A DNA stretch of 64,000 nucleotides from positions 62,001 through 126,000 of the forward strand of contig NZ_CP194857.1 in assembly GCF_051020515.1 (NCBI RefSeq), written 5' to 3'. Made by a program: the position numbers and the translations under genes. This DNA is from CALKWS01 sp051020515. GTDB taxonomy: Bacteria > Actinomycetota > Actinomycetes > Actinomycetales > Beutenbergiaceae. This document shows, piece by piece, positions 44,839-53,270 of the stretch. The notes beneath the pieces were generated by a model. It made no database searches. It saw nothing but the letters and a program-made list of their open reading frames with translations, and was not told the origin of the DNA. Positions within the stretch are counted from its first letter, which is position 1, and each line of letters opens with the position of its first letter.

Positions 44839-45765
44839 TCACTCTCCCCGCGCCCGTCCGCGCTGATAGCGCCGGGTGCGACGGTAGGACTGCAGTTCAC
44901 CATCACCGGAAAGGAACACCTCGTACTCGGCGAGAACGTCGGTGGTGCTGGGGATTCGTTCATTCTCCAGCACCTCCACAGTGACCAGCCAGCCATCATC
45001 GGACCGCTCGACGCCGACCACCCCTTCGATTCCGCGGCCGGTCAACTCACCGAGTTGGCTCATCGCCTCCCGAGCAGCCCCGCCGGCCGAGAGGCCACGG
45101 CTCGGTGACCCGGTTTGTTCCTCGTCCTGCTCGTCGGGTTCTTCGGGTTCTGCGCGCACGTTGGGCTCAGCCTGGTCCTCTACCTCAGCCGGCGCCTCGG
45201 GCTCGGCTTCCTCCTCGGGCTCGGGCTCTTCCTCGGGCTCGGCTTCCTCCTCGGGCTCGGCTTCCTCCTCGGGCTCGGGCTCTTCCTCGGGCTCGGCTTC
45301 CTCCTCGGGCTCGGGCTCTTCCTCGGGCTCGGCTTCCTCCTCGGGCTCGGGCTCTTCCTCGGGCTCGGGCTCTTCCTCGGGCTCGGCTTCCTCCTCGGGC
45401 TCAGCCTGCTCCTGGGCTTCCTCCTCGGGAGCCTGGTCAGCGTCGTCCTTCTTGGTACGCCTGCTGGTGGAGCGGGAACGGCTGCTGCCGGACTTGCTGC
45501 TGCTCGCCTTCGACCCAGCACTCCTGCCGCTGCCGGTGCTGCCCGACTTACTCCGCGTGCCGCCCGACTTACTCCGCGTGCTGCCCGACTTACTGGCGGA
45601 ACTGCCCGACTTACTGCCGGTACTGCCCGACTTGGCCTTGGAGCTCCGGGACTGGCTGCGTCCACTGCTGCCCTTGGCACGTTGGGACGAACCGGATTTG
45701 CTCCCCGAACTGCGAGCCCGTCCCTTGCTCGCGGTCTCCGTGCTCTCCTCGGTTTCCTTAGCCAT
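44839..45765 (-). CDS. gvpO: Gas vesicle protein GvpO with long disordered basic and acidic tails
   Basis: 308 aa from the ATG at 45765, 1 nt after the GvpG stop. Only the last 80 residues are the GvpO domain: EAMSQLGELTGRGIEGVVGV, GWLVTVEVLENERIPSTTDV, LAEYEVFLSGDGELQSYRRT. Before it, residues about 10-105 are almost only Ser, Lys, Gly and Arg (KSGSTRSKSG repeats), and 107-215 are Glu-Pro-Ala repeats (EEEPEPEEEAEPEEE). A normal GvpO is about 100-150 aa. The opposite-charge blocks predict a disordered polyampholyte arm. GvpO is needed for vesicle production in haloarchaea. Confidence 0.88.
   Translation of the reverse strand: MAKETEESTETASKGRARSSGSKSGSSQRAKGSSGRSQSRSSKAKSGSTGSKSGSSASKSGSTRSKSGGTRSKSGSTGSGRSAGSKASSSKSGSSRSRSTSRRTKKDDADQAPEEEAQEQAEPEEEAEPEEEPEPEEEPEPEEEAEPEEEPEPEEEAEPEEEPEPEEEAEPEEEAEPEEEPEPEEEAEPEAPAEVEDQAEPNVRAEPEEPDEQDEEQTGSPSRGLSAGGAAREAMSQLGELTGRGIEGVVGVERSDDGWLVTVEVLENERIPSTTDVLAEYEVFLSGDGELQSYRRTRRYQRGRARGE
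45197..45402 (-). repeat. In-gene tandem repeats encoding the Glu-Pro-Ala tract of GvpO
   Basis: Degenerate 6-, 12- and 30-nt repeats of GGCTCGGCTTCCTCCTCG and GGCTCGGGCTCTTCCTCG units. They are nearly identical in DNA, so the tract should expand and contract by slippage. Confidence 0.8.
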
Positions 45766-45766
45766 C

Positions 45767-46015
45767 TCAACCTTCCTTGTCGGGACGTCGGCGGGACTGG
45801 ATGAGCCGGGCCACCAGTTCCTGCTCCATCGCGTCCGCCTGCTCGTCGTCGATCTCGCCAGACTCCCTGGCGCGGGCAACCTCATCGAGTTGCCGTCGGA
45901 TCGAGGCGGGGTCGTAGTGCTGCCGCTCGGCTTGCTCGAGCACGCGCTCAGCCACCCAGACGGTACCGCGAAGCGGTGCCAGAGGGAGGCTCAGAACGTT
46001 CCAGAGCAGGCTCAT
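45767..46015 (-). CDS. gvpG: Gas vesicle protein GvpG
   Basis: 82 aa. MSLLWNVLSLPLAPLRGTVW starts with the hydrophobic GvpG N-terminus, followed by VAERVLEQAERQHYDPASIR, RQLDEVARARESGEIDDEQA and a basic end. GvpG is an assembly factor of about 80 aa that works with GvpF/L. ATG overlaps the GvpF stop (ATGA). Confidence 0.92.
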   Translation of the reverse strand: MSLLWNVLSLPLAPLRGTVWVAERVLEQAERQHYDPASIRRQLDEVARARESGEIDDEQADAMEQELVARLIQSRRRPDKEG

Positions 46016-46767
46016 CGGGCCTCACCCGCGAAGTCGTAGGGCGCCTGGGGCCCGACCAGGCGGAACGTCACCCGATCGTGCATCGTTGCTGCCACCTGCT
46101 CAAGAGAGTCTTCGAGAGTCGACCGGGCCTCATGGGCCACCAGGAGCGCGACATCCAGCACATCCTCGGCTTGGCTGGTCTCTCGCATGCGCAGATCTCG
46201 TGCCAGCGGACGGATAGTCTCCAAGATGCGGCCGGCGTCCTGCTTGGCCTTCTCCTGCATCTGACCGACGATGAGTTCCCCGAGGCGGATGCGCTCGTAG
46301 TACGTCGCCTCGGAGGAGTCGCCGCGGGTGGCGTCCCGCAGCCGGGATATCTCCGGGTTCTCGGCGACCACCTCGTTCAGGATGCTCGCCTCCACATATC
46401 GGGCACGCAGGGTGAACTGGGTGGCACCCTCGACCTGCTTCAGACCCAGCAGGTACTCCTGCTGGCGGGCGGGATCCTGGATCTCCTCCAGTGCCTCCAG
46501 TTCCGGCACGAGCGTCCCGAAGGCCATGGGCAGGACCGGCACGTCCATCGCAATGGCGTCCAGCACACTGGCGTGCGCACGCAGGTCTGCCGGCCGACCG
46601 AAGTCCTCGGCATCGTCGAGATCCGAGACCACCGCGGCGATCGCACCCAACTCGAGCGTACGAACCCCGCTTCCGTCCACCCCAGTGAGTTCCTCGGGGA
46701 TGCGGGCGGCCGCGGTCGTGATGCCGTAGACGTAGAGTTCGCTCGTGGGAGCCTGCCCAGGGGTCAC
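46012..46767 (-). CDS. gvpF: Gas vesicle protein GvpF
   Basis: 251 aa, GTG start in a GTGA overlap with the GvpA stop. LYVYGITTAAARIPEELTGV, VRTLELGAIAAVVSDLDDAE, MDVPVLPMAFGTLVPELEAL and the closing VTFRLVGPQAPYDFAGEAR are GvpF/L hallmarks. Standing directly after gvpA and before gvpG, it is the GvpF position of actinobacterial clusters. It binds GvpA and acts early in vesicle assembly. Confidence 0.92.
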   Translation of the reverse strand: MTPGQAPTSELYVYGITTAAARIPEELTGVDGSGVRTLELGAIAAVVSDLDDAEDFGRPADLRAHASVLDAIAMDVPVLPMAFGTLVPELEALEEIQDPARQQEYLLGLKQVEGATQFTLRARYVEASILNEVVAENPEISRLRDATRGDSSEATYYERIRLGELIVGQMQEKAKQDAGRILETIRPLARDLRMRETSQAEDVLDVALLVAHEARSTLEDSLEQVAATMHDRVTFRLVGPQAPYDFAGEAR

Positions 46768-47150
46768 GACTCGGCTTCTTCCTCCTCGGCCTCTTCCTCT
46801 TCGTCATCGTCGCCCATGAGGGCATCCTTGGCGCCGGAGATCGCGCCACTGACCTTGCCCTCGGAGGCGCTTTCAGTACTGTCTCCGAACAACTCCGGCA
46901 GGTCTCGTCCACCCTTGGCCTCAAGGTCGAGACGATTGGTGGCCTCCGCGAAGCGCAAGTAGGTGTCCACGCTTGCGATGACGATCCGAGCATCAATGGT
47001 CAGGACCTCGATACCCACGAGGGAGACCCGGACGTAGGCGTCGATGACCAGACCCTTGTCCAGGATGATCTCAACGACGTCGGCCAGGGAACTGGGAGAG
47101 GGACGTTCGATGTAACTTCCGTGGCGCCTCGTCGCAGTAGCAGTACTCAT
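46764..47150 (-). CDS. gvpA: Gas vesicle structural protein GvpA with acidic tail
   Basis: 128 aa. The shell domain is RPSPSSLADVVEIILDKGLV, IDAYVRVSLVGIEVLTIDAR, IVIASVDTYLRFAEATNRLD: the amphipathic helix-strand-strand-helix of GvpA. After residue about 72 a tail adds helix-like GKVSGAISGAKDALMG and the run DDDEEEEAEEEEAES. In cyanobacteria GvpA is about 70 aa; actinobacterial forms carry tails such as this. It forms the ribs of the gas-filled protein shell. ATG overlaps the upstream stop. Confidence 0.92.
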   Translation of the reverse strand: MSTATATRRHGSYIERPSPSSLADVVEIILDKGLVIDAYVRVSLVGIEVLTIDARIVIASVDTYLRFAEATNRLDLEAKGGRDLPELFGDSTESASEGKVSGAISGAKDALMGDDDEEEEAEEEEAES

Positions 47151-47974
47151 CGTGACCTCGCCTTCCTTCGTGTCCGGGGACGCTCCTCGGACTGCTCTTC
47201 TTCCTCGGAGGCTTCGCCCTCATCCTCGGGCTCGTCCTCATCCTCTTCGACCGGCTCCTCCTCGACGGCTTCACCCTCATCCTCGGGCTCGTCCTCATCC
47301 TCCTCGACGGCTTCACCCTCATCCTCGGGCTCGTCCTCATCCTCCTCGACCGGCTCCTCCTCGGCCTCGGCCTCGGCCTCAGCGGGAGCCTCGTCGTCGG
47401 GAGCGTCCTCCTCGGAGGAGTCTTCGGGTTCTTCTTCGGCCTGCTCTTCCTCGGCCTGCTCTTCTTCGACGACCTCGTCGTGGGTACGCACGATTTCCTC
47501 GTCCCGGATCTCCCCGCGCCAACCCTCGACGCTGTCCGGATCCAGGATCACCTCGGTCATCACGTGCCGGACGAAGTGCTTGAGTTCCAGCCGAAGCCGC
47601 CGGCCCACCGCCCGCCAGATGTTGCCGGTCTTCTCGAAGAAGCCTTGGGGGTGATACTCGACGACGATAACCATCCGGGTGAGTCGGTCACCCAACGGAT
47701 GGAACGACACCGCCCCGTCCAGATGGCCCTTCTCTCCCGTTGAGCGCCACACAATGTGATCGTCGGGGACCTGCTGAACGATCGTGGCCTCCCAACTGCG
47801 ATGGGACCAGAAGACCTGGCCCTTCATCTCAGCGGTGCCGTCGTCCTCATTAAACTTGGCATGCTCGGCCTTCTTCATGAAGTCCGGCCAACTGTCGTAC
47901 GTCGTCCAGGCGTTGTAGACCACGCTCAGCGGCATTCCCACATCGATGGTCTCCACGAAGTTGGCGAATCTCAT
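47147..47974 (-). CDS. SRPBCC (COQ10/cyclase-like) protein with a long acidic repeat tail, in the gvp operon
   Basis: 275 aa. Residues 1-150 form a SRPBCC domain: RFANFVETIDVGMPLSVVYN, WTTYDSWPDFMKKAEHAKFN, GEKGHLDGAVSFHPLGDRLT and VVEYHPQGFFEKTGNIWRAV. Residues about 165-262 are nearly all Glu, Asp, Pro and Ala, with 14-residue repeats (EEDEDEPEDEGEAV), ending in a basic RPRTRRKARSR. SRPBCC members are known in actinobacterial gvp clusters; a ligand or role is not established. ATG overlaps the upstream stop (ATGA). Confidence 0.82.
   Translation of the reverse strand: MRFANFVETIDVGMPLSVVYNAWTTYDSWPDFMKKAEHAKFNEDDGTAEMKGQVFWSHRSWEATIVQQVPDDHIVWRSTGEKGHLDGAVSFHPLGDRLTRMVIVVEYHPQGFFEKTGNIWRAVGRRLRLELKHFVRHVMTEVILDPDSVEGWRGEIRDEEIVRTHDEVVEEEQAEEEQAEEEPEDSSEEDAPDDEAPAEAEAEAEEEPVEEDEDEPEDEGEAVEEDEDEPEDEGEAVEEEPVEEDEDEPEDEGEASEEEEQSEERPRTRRKARSR
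47211..47350 (-). repeat. 42-bp tandem repeats encoding the acidic tail of the SRPBCC protein
   Basis: About three near-identical copies of a 42-nt unit with CCTCATCCTCGGGCTCGTCC and CTCATCCTCCTCGACGGC, giving EEDEDEPEDEGEAV per unit. Confidence 0.8.
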
Positions 47975-48288
47975 CTTTCCGCTGCCTCGCTACCACCGCC
48001 GCCACCGAAGACGTCCTTCGCCTTCTCCTTCACGCCGGTGGTCGCTGCTGACAGCGCAGCCTTGGCCGGAGACTCGCCTTCGGCGAGTTCCTCGGCGCCC
48101 TCTTTAGCCGCCTCACCTGCCGCTCCGCCACCGTTCGACGCCTGCTCGGCGACGTCATTGAGTTTGTCGACGCCGCGCTGCACGAGGTTCTCGCCCCAGC
48201 CGCTCACGTACTCACCGAGGCTGCTCTTGAGTTTGTCCAGCCCCAACTGGTCCATCAAAGAGCCCGATTCGGATGATTCCTTGGCCAT
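47971..48288 (-). CDS. Hypothetical gas vesicle operon protein (helical, 105 aa)
   Basis: ATG at 48288 with AAGGAG nine bases upstream. It reads MAKESSESGSLMDQLGLDKL, KSSLGEYVSGWGENLVQRGV, DKLNDVAEQASNGG, then an Ala/Glu/Gly-rich helical end. No family recognised. Its Asp/Lys amphipathic helices resemble small accessory proteins seen between regulatory and structural gvp genes in actinobacteria. Stop overlaps the SRPBCC ATG by 4 nt. Confidence 0.7.
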   Translation of the reverse strand: MAKESSESGSLMDQLGLDKLKSSLGEYVSGWGENLVQRGVDKLNDVAEQASNGGGAAGEAAKEGAEELAEGESPAKAALSAATTGVKEKAKDVFGGGGGSEAAER

Positions 48289-48317
48289 GGATCGCTCCTT
48301 CTTGTCTCGGGTCGACC

Positions 48318-49096
48318 TCAGGACGAGGACCGGCTGCTGCTCTTGGACCGGGTGCCGCCGCCACTGCCGCGACTACCGCTCCCCGAGGACTTCGTGCTGC
48401 GGGAAGAGGAGGAACTCCTGCTGCCACCGGACGAGCCCTTCGACCCGCCGGATGAACTCTTCGAACCGCCTGAGGATCTCTTCGAACCTCCAGAGGAACG
48501 CTTCGTCCCGCCCGAGGAACTCTTCGAACCACCGGAGGAACTCTTGGCGCTGCTGGAGGACTTACTGCTTGAGCGCGGGGAACTCTTGGTACTGCTGGAG
48601 GTCTTCTTCCGGGTGCTGCTCGCTGCGCGCTTCGGCTTCTCCTCAGCGGAGGCTTCCTCCTCAGCAGGCTCCTCCTCGGACTCCTCCTCAGCGGAGGCTT
48701 CCTCCTCAGCAGGCTCCTCCTCGGACTCCTCCTCAGCGGAGGCTTCCTCCTCAGCAGACTCCTCCTCGGGCTCCTCCTGGTCCGACTCGTCCTCACTTTC
48801 CTCCGACTCCGAAGACCCTGGTCGCATCTCCGCGGTCCGGTCCTGAAGCGTGGTGTTCAGCGAGTCGACGCCCTTGGCAGCGACGGCAACCGCTGCACCC
48901 TTGGCGGCCTCGAGCAGCGGGCCGGTGACGCGTTCACCCAGTTCCTTGATCTCCGGCGGCAATTCGAACTCGCCGTCCGAATCGGAAACTTCCTCGCCGC
49001 GTAGGTGCCAGCCGTCGCGAGGGCCACCAAGCCCTTCTTACGGCGTCCCAGCAAGTAGCCCCCGACCAATAATGCTGCCAATTTCCATGTGTCCAT
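48318..49096 (-). pseudogene. First gene of the gvp operon: TM segment plus acidic and Ser/Lys repeats, frameshifted near 48999
   Basis: About 259 aa when joined. ATG at 49096: MDTWKLAALLVGGYLLGRRK, a short membrane-like helix with a GRRKKG stop, then ALATAGTYA. After one missing base it continues EEVSDSDGEFELPPEIKELG, ERVTGPLLEAAKGAAVAVAA (amphipathic helix), an acidic region with 15-residue repeats (EEEASAEEESEEEPA) and a basic Ser-Lys-Gly tail (SSGGSKR repeats) with nearly 90 residues of low complexity. Charge blocks are the mirror image of GvpO. No family recognised. The IS target duplication covers its start codon and 101 bp upstream. Confidence 0.7.
48636..48775 (-). repeat. 45-bp tandem repeats in the first gvp operon gene
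   Basis: Three near-identical units of 45 nt containing GCGGAGGCTTCCTCCTCAGC and AGGCTCCTCCTCGGACTCC, encoding EEEASAEEESEEEPA. Confidence 0.8.
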
Positions 49097-49197
49097 CTCG
49101 GACCCCAGTCTGTGTGTCGGTACTTCGGGATTCGTGGCCCCGTGGGCCAGATGACCATCGGTGCGGTCTCGTAGCACGAGAGTCGCACAGCTCTCAC
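49082..49197 (+). repeat. 116-bp direct repeat, left copy (IS target-site duplication)
   Basis: Runs from TTTCCATGTGTCC to GCTCTCAC and recurs without a visible difference at 54263-54378, exactly flanking the insertion sequence. It contains the start codon of the first gvp operon gene (49096) and a small palindrome TCTCGT-AGC-ACGAGA at 49167-49181. Confidence 0.92.
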
Positions 49198-49309
49198 CTG
49201 ACTTGGCTCACCGGTCTGGGTTGTGCGGAGTGGCGAGGCTGTGACCTGGGCTAATGCGGTTCGCGAGGGTCGAAAGGGTGCACTAATTCGGGGGTTCTAG
49301 AGTGTGCCG

Positions 49310-49840
49310 ATGGGCTACATCCGCACCGTCAAGACCGCCTCGGGGGCCCGGGCGGTCCAGATCGTGCACTCCAAGCGGGGCGGATCGAAGGACATCGAGC
49401 ATATCGGCTCGGCCCATACCGATACTGACTACGAGATGCTCCTGGCCGCCGCTCGCCAGCGCCTGGCAGCCGGGCAGGGGGAGTTGAACCTGGGCCTGGA
49501 TGATGCCACCAGCGCCGGGCCGTTGCCGATCACCTCCACCCGTACTGAGCACCTGATCGGGGCCTTGCAGCGCATCTATACCGATCTGGGCTTGGCCCAA
49601 GCCGCTGGGGATGATCAGGTGTTCTGGCTGTTGGTGCTGGCGCGATTGATCGAGCCGACCAGTAAGTTGGACTCCTTGCGGGTGATCGCCGAGGCTGGGT
49701 TGAGCCCACCGTCGTACTCCACCCTCAAGCGTCGTCTTGGCGGCTATGCCGAACCGGGCTTTCGCCAGGGTCTGGCGGCGGCCTGCGCCGCCCGGGCGGA
49801 TCTGGGGCCTTCGGCCCTGGTGCTCTATGACGTCAGCACG
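49310..49840 (+). pseudogene. IS1634-family transposase, N-terminal part
   Basis: 177 codons from an ATG at 49310 (a GTG at 49304 is also in frame). MGYIRTVKTASGARAVQIVH, the beta-strand start typical of IS1634 transposases, then DQVFWLLVLARLIEPTSKLD and ALVLYDVSTL, the first catalytic Asp. It stops at the RIT junction; the reading frame continues exactly at 53272 after removing 49841-53271. Confidence 0.88.
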
Positions 49841-49866
49841 TTGTTATGCCGATGTCGGCATAACAA
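49841..49866. repeat. Asymmetric palindrome at the left end of the RIT element
   Basis: Arms TTGTTATGCCGA and TCGGCATAACAA around TG. The TTATGCCGA motif recurs in both inverted repeats, so this is probably an extra recombinase binding site. The right end has no such hairpin. Confidence 0.8.
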
Positions 49867-49867
49867 G

Positions 49868-49951
49868 GTTTATGCCGACCTTCTGGTTATGCCGATGTTT
49901 GGGGTATCGGCCCAGGTCAGGGCCTTGTCGGTGGCCTGAAAGGTCGGCATA
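49868..49951 (+). repeat. RIT inverted repeat, left (84 bp)
   Basis: Begins GTTTATGCCGACC and ends AAAGGTCGGCATA; reverse complement of 53187-53270 with no difference that I can see. It contains several TTATGCCGA or TCGGCATAA motifs. Confidence 0.92.
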
Positions 49952-49972
49952 ACGACACGCTGATCCTCCAAG

Positions 49973-51247
49973 GTGTTCGTGTGCTCGGAGGTGGTCGTCG
50001 TGTTGCCGGTGATGCCCGTTGTGGCTCGTGGTCCGCTGGAGGGGGTGGTGATGGAGCAGTTGGCGGCCTGGTTGGCAGCGGAGCGGTACTCACGAACGAT
50101 GGTCCCGCAAGTTCTCGGCGTGGCTCGCGGGTTGAGCGCCTGGATGGACGATCACGATGTGTCGCTGGCAGCGCTGAGCCTTGATGTGCTTGAGGCGTTC
50201 CAGGCCAAGTATGCCCCCGGTGTCCCGGGACATGTGATCGTCAAGGTGAGGTCCCCGGCCGTGCGCCGGTTCCTCGTCGAGTGTGGGTACCTGCCCGGTG
50301 AGGAGTTGGTACGTAAGCGAGTTCGTGGCCCGAGCGCGAGGGAGGCGCCGCCGTTGGGGTCAGCCGCTGTGGGCGAGTTGGATGCGTGGGGCCGTTGGCA
50401 GCGCGAGGCTCGCGGGATCAGCCAGGCATGTATCCATCATCGTCGGGGCTGGGTTGGCGCACTGGTCGACTCACTGCCCGTTGCCGATGAAGTGATCAAC
50501 TGGAGCGCGTGTGACGTCACGGTCGTGAACGCGTTCATCGTCGACCGTGCGGAAGGCCTCGCGTCGGCTTCGCGTGCCGCGATCGTGGATGCGATGCGGT
50601 CGCTGCTGCGGTGGGCGCTGGCGACCGGTCGAATCGAGCGCGACCTGACTGGCGGGATCCTGCGTGCCCGGGCCACACGGGCCATGCTGCCCCGGGGATT
50701 GTCGCCCGGGCAGGTCGAAGGTCTGCTGAGCGCGTGCGACCTGGACACGATTGTCGGCCTTCGAGACCGGGCGGTGATCACCACACTGTGGCGGCTCGGG
50801 CTACGCGCCGGAGAGGCCGCGACCCTGGGACTCGACGACGTCGATTGGGCCGTCGGACGGGTCAGCGTGATCGGCAAAGGACCGCGGCGGTTGACGCTGC
50901 CAGTACCGGTCGATGTCGGCCAGGCGCTGATCGCCTGGCTGCAAGCGCGCCCTGACGCACTGGATCGGGCACTGTTCGTGCGGGTCCGGCCACCGATCCG
51001 CGCGTTGAGCAGCGCCGGGATCTCCGACATCGTCAAGCACCGCGCCGAAGCGGCAGGGCTCGGAGTGGTGCATGCGCACCGGCTGCGGCACACCGCAGCG
51101 ATGAACGTCATCGCAACCGGTGGAAGCCTGATCGAGGCTCAAGAGCTCCTCGGCCACTCCAACGCCGCCAGCACAAGCGTGTACGCCCGGGTCGACCTGG
51201 CCTCGCTACGGACACTGACCGTGCCGTTCGGGCAGGTGCCACGATGA
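49973..51247 (+). CDS. RIT recombinase A (tyrosine recombinase)
   Basis: Up to 424 aa from a GTG at 49973; an ATG at 50051 starting MEQLAAWLAAERYSRTMV is a likely alternative. The N-terminal core-binding domain is helical. Catalytic residues: Arg in LWRLGLRAGEAATL, the H-x-x-R pair in HAHRLRHTAAMN, His in LLGHSNAAST and the nucleophile Tyr in SVYARVD. It is the first of the trio and stops in an ATGA overlap with recombinase B. The enzymes act together to move the element, but the role of each is unknown. Confidence 0.9.
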   Translation: MFVCSEVVVVLPVMPVVARGPLEGVVMEQLAAWLAAERYSRTMVPQVLGVARGLSAWMDDHDVSLAALSLDVLEAFQAKYAPGVPGHVIVKVRSPAVRRFLVECGYLPGEELVRKRVRGPSAREAPPLGSAAVGELDAWGRWQREARGISQACIHHRRGWVGALVDSLPVADEVINWSACDVTVVNAFIVDRAEGLASASRAAIVDAMRSLLRWALATGRIERDLTGGILRARATRAMLPRGLSPGQVEGLLSACDLDTIVGLRDRAVITTLWRLGLRAGEAATLGLDDVDWAVGRVSVIGKGPRRLTLPVPVDVGQALIAWLQARPDALDRALFVRVRPPIRALSSAGISDIVKHRAEAAGLGVVHAHRLRHTAAMNVIATGGSLIEAQELLGHSNAASTSVYARVDLASLRTLTVPFGQVPR

Positions 51248-52200
51248 GCAGCGATCCGTCCACTCTGTGCCTTCACGACGAGCTCGACACCTACCTTGCT
51301 CAGCGTCGCGGGCTGGGGTTCCAGCTCAAGACCAGCGAGTACCTGCTGCGACAGTTCCTCAACTGGCTCCAAGAGCGCGGCAAGAGCGAGACGTTCACGA
51401 TCGAGGACGCCGTGCAGTGGGCCCGTGAACCTGCTGATGCTGCGCCCGTGTGGTGGTCACAACGGTTGACTGCGGTGCGCCCGTTCGCGGCCTGGCTGAA
51501 CGCGCGCGGAGCCGACGTCCCGCGAATCCCGCCAGGGCTACTCCCGGCCAGGACGACCAGGCCGGCACCGTTCATCTACTCCCAGGCCGACCTGGACCAC
51601 CTGCTGACGGCGTGCCCGCTGTTCTTCCCCGACGTGCGGGTGGCGACGACGATGTCCACGATCATCGGCCTGCTCGCTGCCACCGGGCTGCGCATCGGGG
51701 AGGCTCTCCGGTTGAGAGTCAACGACCTCGAGGTGGCCGAGAACCTGTTGCAGGTTCATGGCACCAAGACCCCGCTGGACCGGCTCATCCCGCTGCACCC
51801 GTCAACGACAGCAGCGCTGGTCGAGTACTTGAGCATGCCCGAGCGCCTGGCCACCGGTCCGTCACCGACCGGGCCGATCTTCGTCAACAACCGTGGCAGC
51901 GGCTTCGTCCTCGAAACGATCGAGCAGCACTTTGGTGCTCTGGTCGACGCCCTCGAGCTGGTCCCGACCGGACAGCGCCGTCCTCGCCTGCACGACCTCC
52001 GCCACACCTTCGCCACCGGGCACATGATCGCCGCGTACACCCACAGCACCAACCCCGCCCGAACCCTCGGGCTGCTCTCAACCTGGCTCGGGCACACCGG
52101 CCCGGAACACACCTACTGGTACCTCAGCGCCGTCCCGGACCTGCTCGCCGCCGCAGCCGGACGCCTCGAGGCGACCAGCCCGAAAGGAGACCTGTCATGA
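51244..52200 (+). CDS. RIT recombinase B (tyrosine recombinase)
   Basis: 318 aa, ATGA overlaps at both ends. SAM-like N-terminus DELDTYLAQRRGLGFQLKTS, YLLRQFLNWLQERG; catalytic Arg in LAATGLRIGEALRLRV, H-x-x-R in LHDLRHTFATG, His in TWLGHTGPEHTYWYLS with the Tyr at the end of that stretch. Middle gene of the trio. Confidence 0.92.
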   Translation: MSSDPSTLCLHDELDTYLAQRRGLGFQLKTSEYLLRQFLNWLQERGKSETFTIEDAVQWAREPADAAPVWWSQRLTAVRPFAAWLNARGADVPRIPPGLLPARTTRPAPFIYSQADLDHLLTACPLFFPDVRVATTMSTIIGLLAATGLRIGEALRLRVNDLEVAENLLQVHGTKTPLDRLIPLHPSTTAALVEYLSMPERLATGPSPTGPIFVNNRGSGFVLETIEQHFGALVDALELVPTGQRRPRLHDLRHTFATGHMIAAYTHSTNPARTLGLLSTWLGHTGPEHTYWYLSAVPDLLAAAAGRLEATSPKGDLS

Positions 52201-53185
52201 ACGCCCTGGCCATCGAGCTGCAAACGTACTTCACCACCTTCGCCCACGCCCAACGGAACCTGTCCGGGCACACCATCAGCACCTACCGGGACACCTGGCG
52301 GATGCTCATCACCTTCCTCGCCGCCAGGACTGGCACCAGAATCGAGCGCATCGACATCGGTGACATCGACGCCGAGAACGTCACCGCGTTCCTTGACTAC
52401 CTCGAGGATGAGCGCGGCAACAGCACTGCCACCCGCAACACCCGCCTGTCCGGGATCCGGGCCGTGCTCGCCCACGCCCTACCCCTCACCTCGAGCACGC
52501 TGGCACGATCACCCGCGTGCTGGCGATCCCACCCAAACGCCATCCCAAACCGATGCTCGAGTTCCTCACTCCCGCAGAGTCCGACGCCCTGATCGCCGCG
52601 CCCGACCGCACCCGGTGGACCGGCCGGCGCGACCATGCCCTGCTGGTCCTGGCGATCCAAACCGGGCTACGCATCAGCGAACTGACCTCGCTGACCTACG
52701 CCGACATCAGGCTCGGTGTCGGCGCGAATGTCACCTGCACCGGCAAGGGCCGGCGCACCCGATCGACGCCGCTGACCTCGACCACCGTCGCGGTCATGAC
52801 CGGCTACCTCGCCGAACGGCGCGCCCGCCCCGGTGAGGCGCTCTTCTGTGGACCCCGCGGCCAGCACCTCTCACCCGATGCCCTCGAACACCGCCTCAAG
52901 ATCCACGTCGCGACAGCAGCCGCCGAGTGCGTCAGCATCGCGGACAAGCACGTCACGATGCACACCCTGCGGCACACCGCCGCGATGACCCTGCTCACCC
53001 ACGGCGTCGACATCTCCGTGATCGCTCTCTGGCTCGGACACCAACACACCCAGTCCACCGACGCCTACCTGCACGCCGACATGGCCATCAAGCAAGCCGC
53101 GATCGACCGCACCCGCCCGCCGAACACCGACCCCGGCACCTACCAGCCCGAACCCGACATCCTCGCCTGGCTCGCGACCCTATGA
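52197..53185 (+). pseudogene. RIT recombinase C, frameshifted near 52483
   Basis: About 329 aa when joined. The N-terminus MNALAIELQTYFTTFAHAQR and NLSGHTISTYRDTWRMLITF is in frame 1 up to GIRAVLAHALP; the rest, HLEHAGTITRVLAIPPKRHP, is in another frame. Adding one C to CTACCCC restores it. Catalytic Arg in IQTGLRISELTSLT, H-x-x-R in MHTLRHTAAM, His in LWLGHQHTQSTDAYLH with the Tyr. The stop TGA is 1 nt before the right inverted repeat. Confidence 0.87.
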
Positions 53186-53186
53186 A

Positions 53187-53270
53187 TATGCCGACCTTTC
53201 AGGCCACCGACAAGGCCCTGACCTGGGCCGATACCCCAAACATCGGCATAACCAGAAGGTCGGCATAAAC
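53187..53270 (-). repeat. RIT inverted repeat, right (84 bp)
   Basis: TATGCCGACCTTTC at the inner end to GGTCGGCATAAAC at the outer end; reverse complement of 49868-49951. Confidence 0.92.

Noticed and set aside
44942..46039. 365-codon open frame of mostly Ser/Gly/Leu opposite GvpO, and other long frames over the repeats
   Set aside because: It is the complement of the Glu-Pro and Ser-Lys repeats; repeated simple DNA keeps several frames open. GvpO on the minus strand has a real domain and operon position.
45197..48775. Regularly spaced repeats as a CRISPR array
   Set aside because: The repeats have no unique spacers, lie in coding frames in multiples of three and have no cas genes nearby.
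48343..48846. Plus-strand frame with PPEELFEPPEEL repeats
   Set aside because: Mirror of the Ser-Lys-Gly tail of the first gvp gene; no start signal or family.
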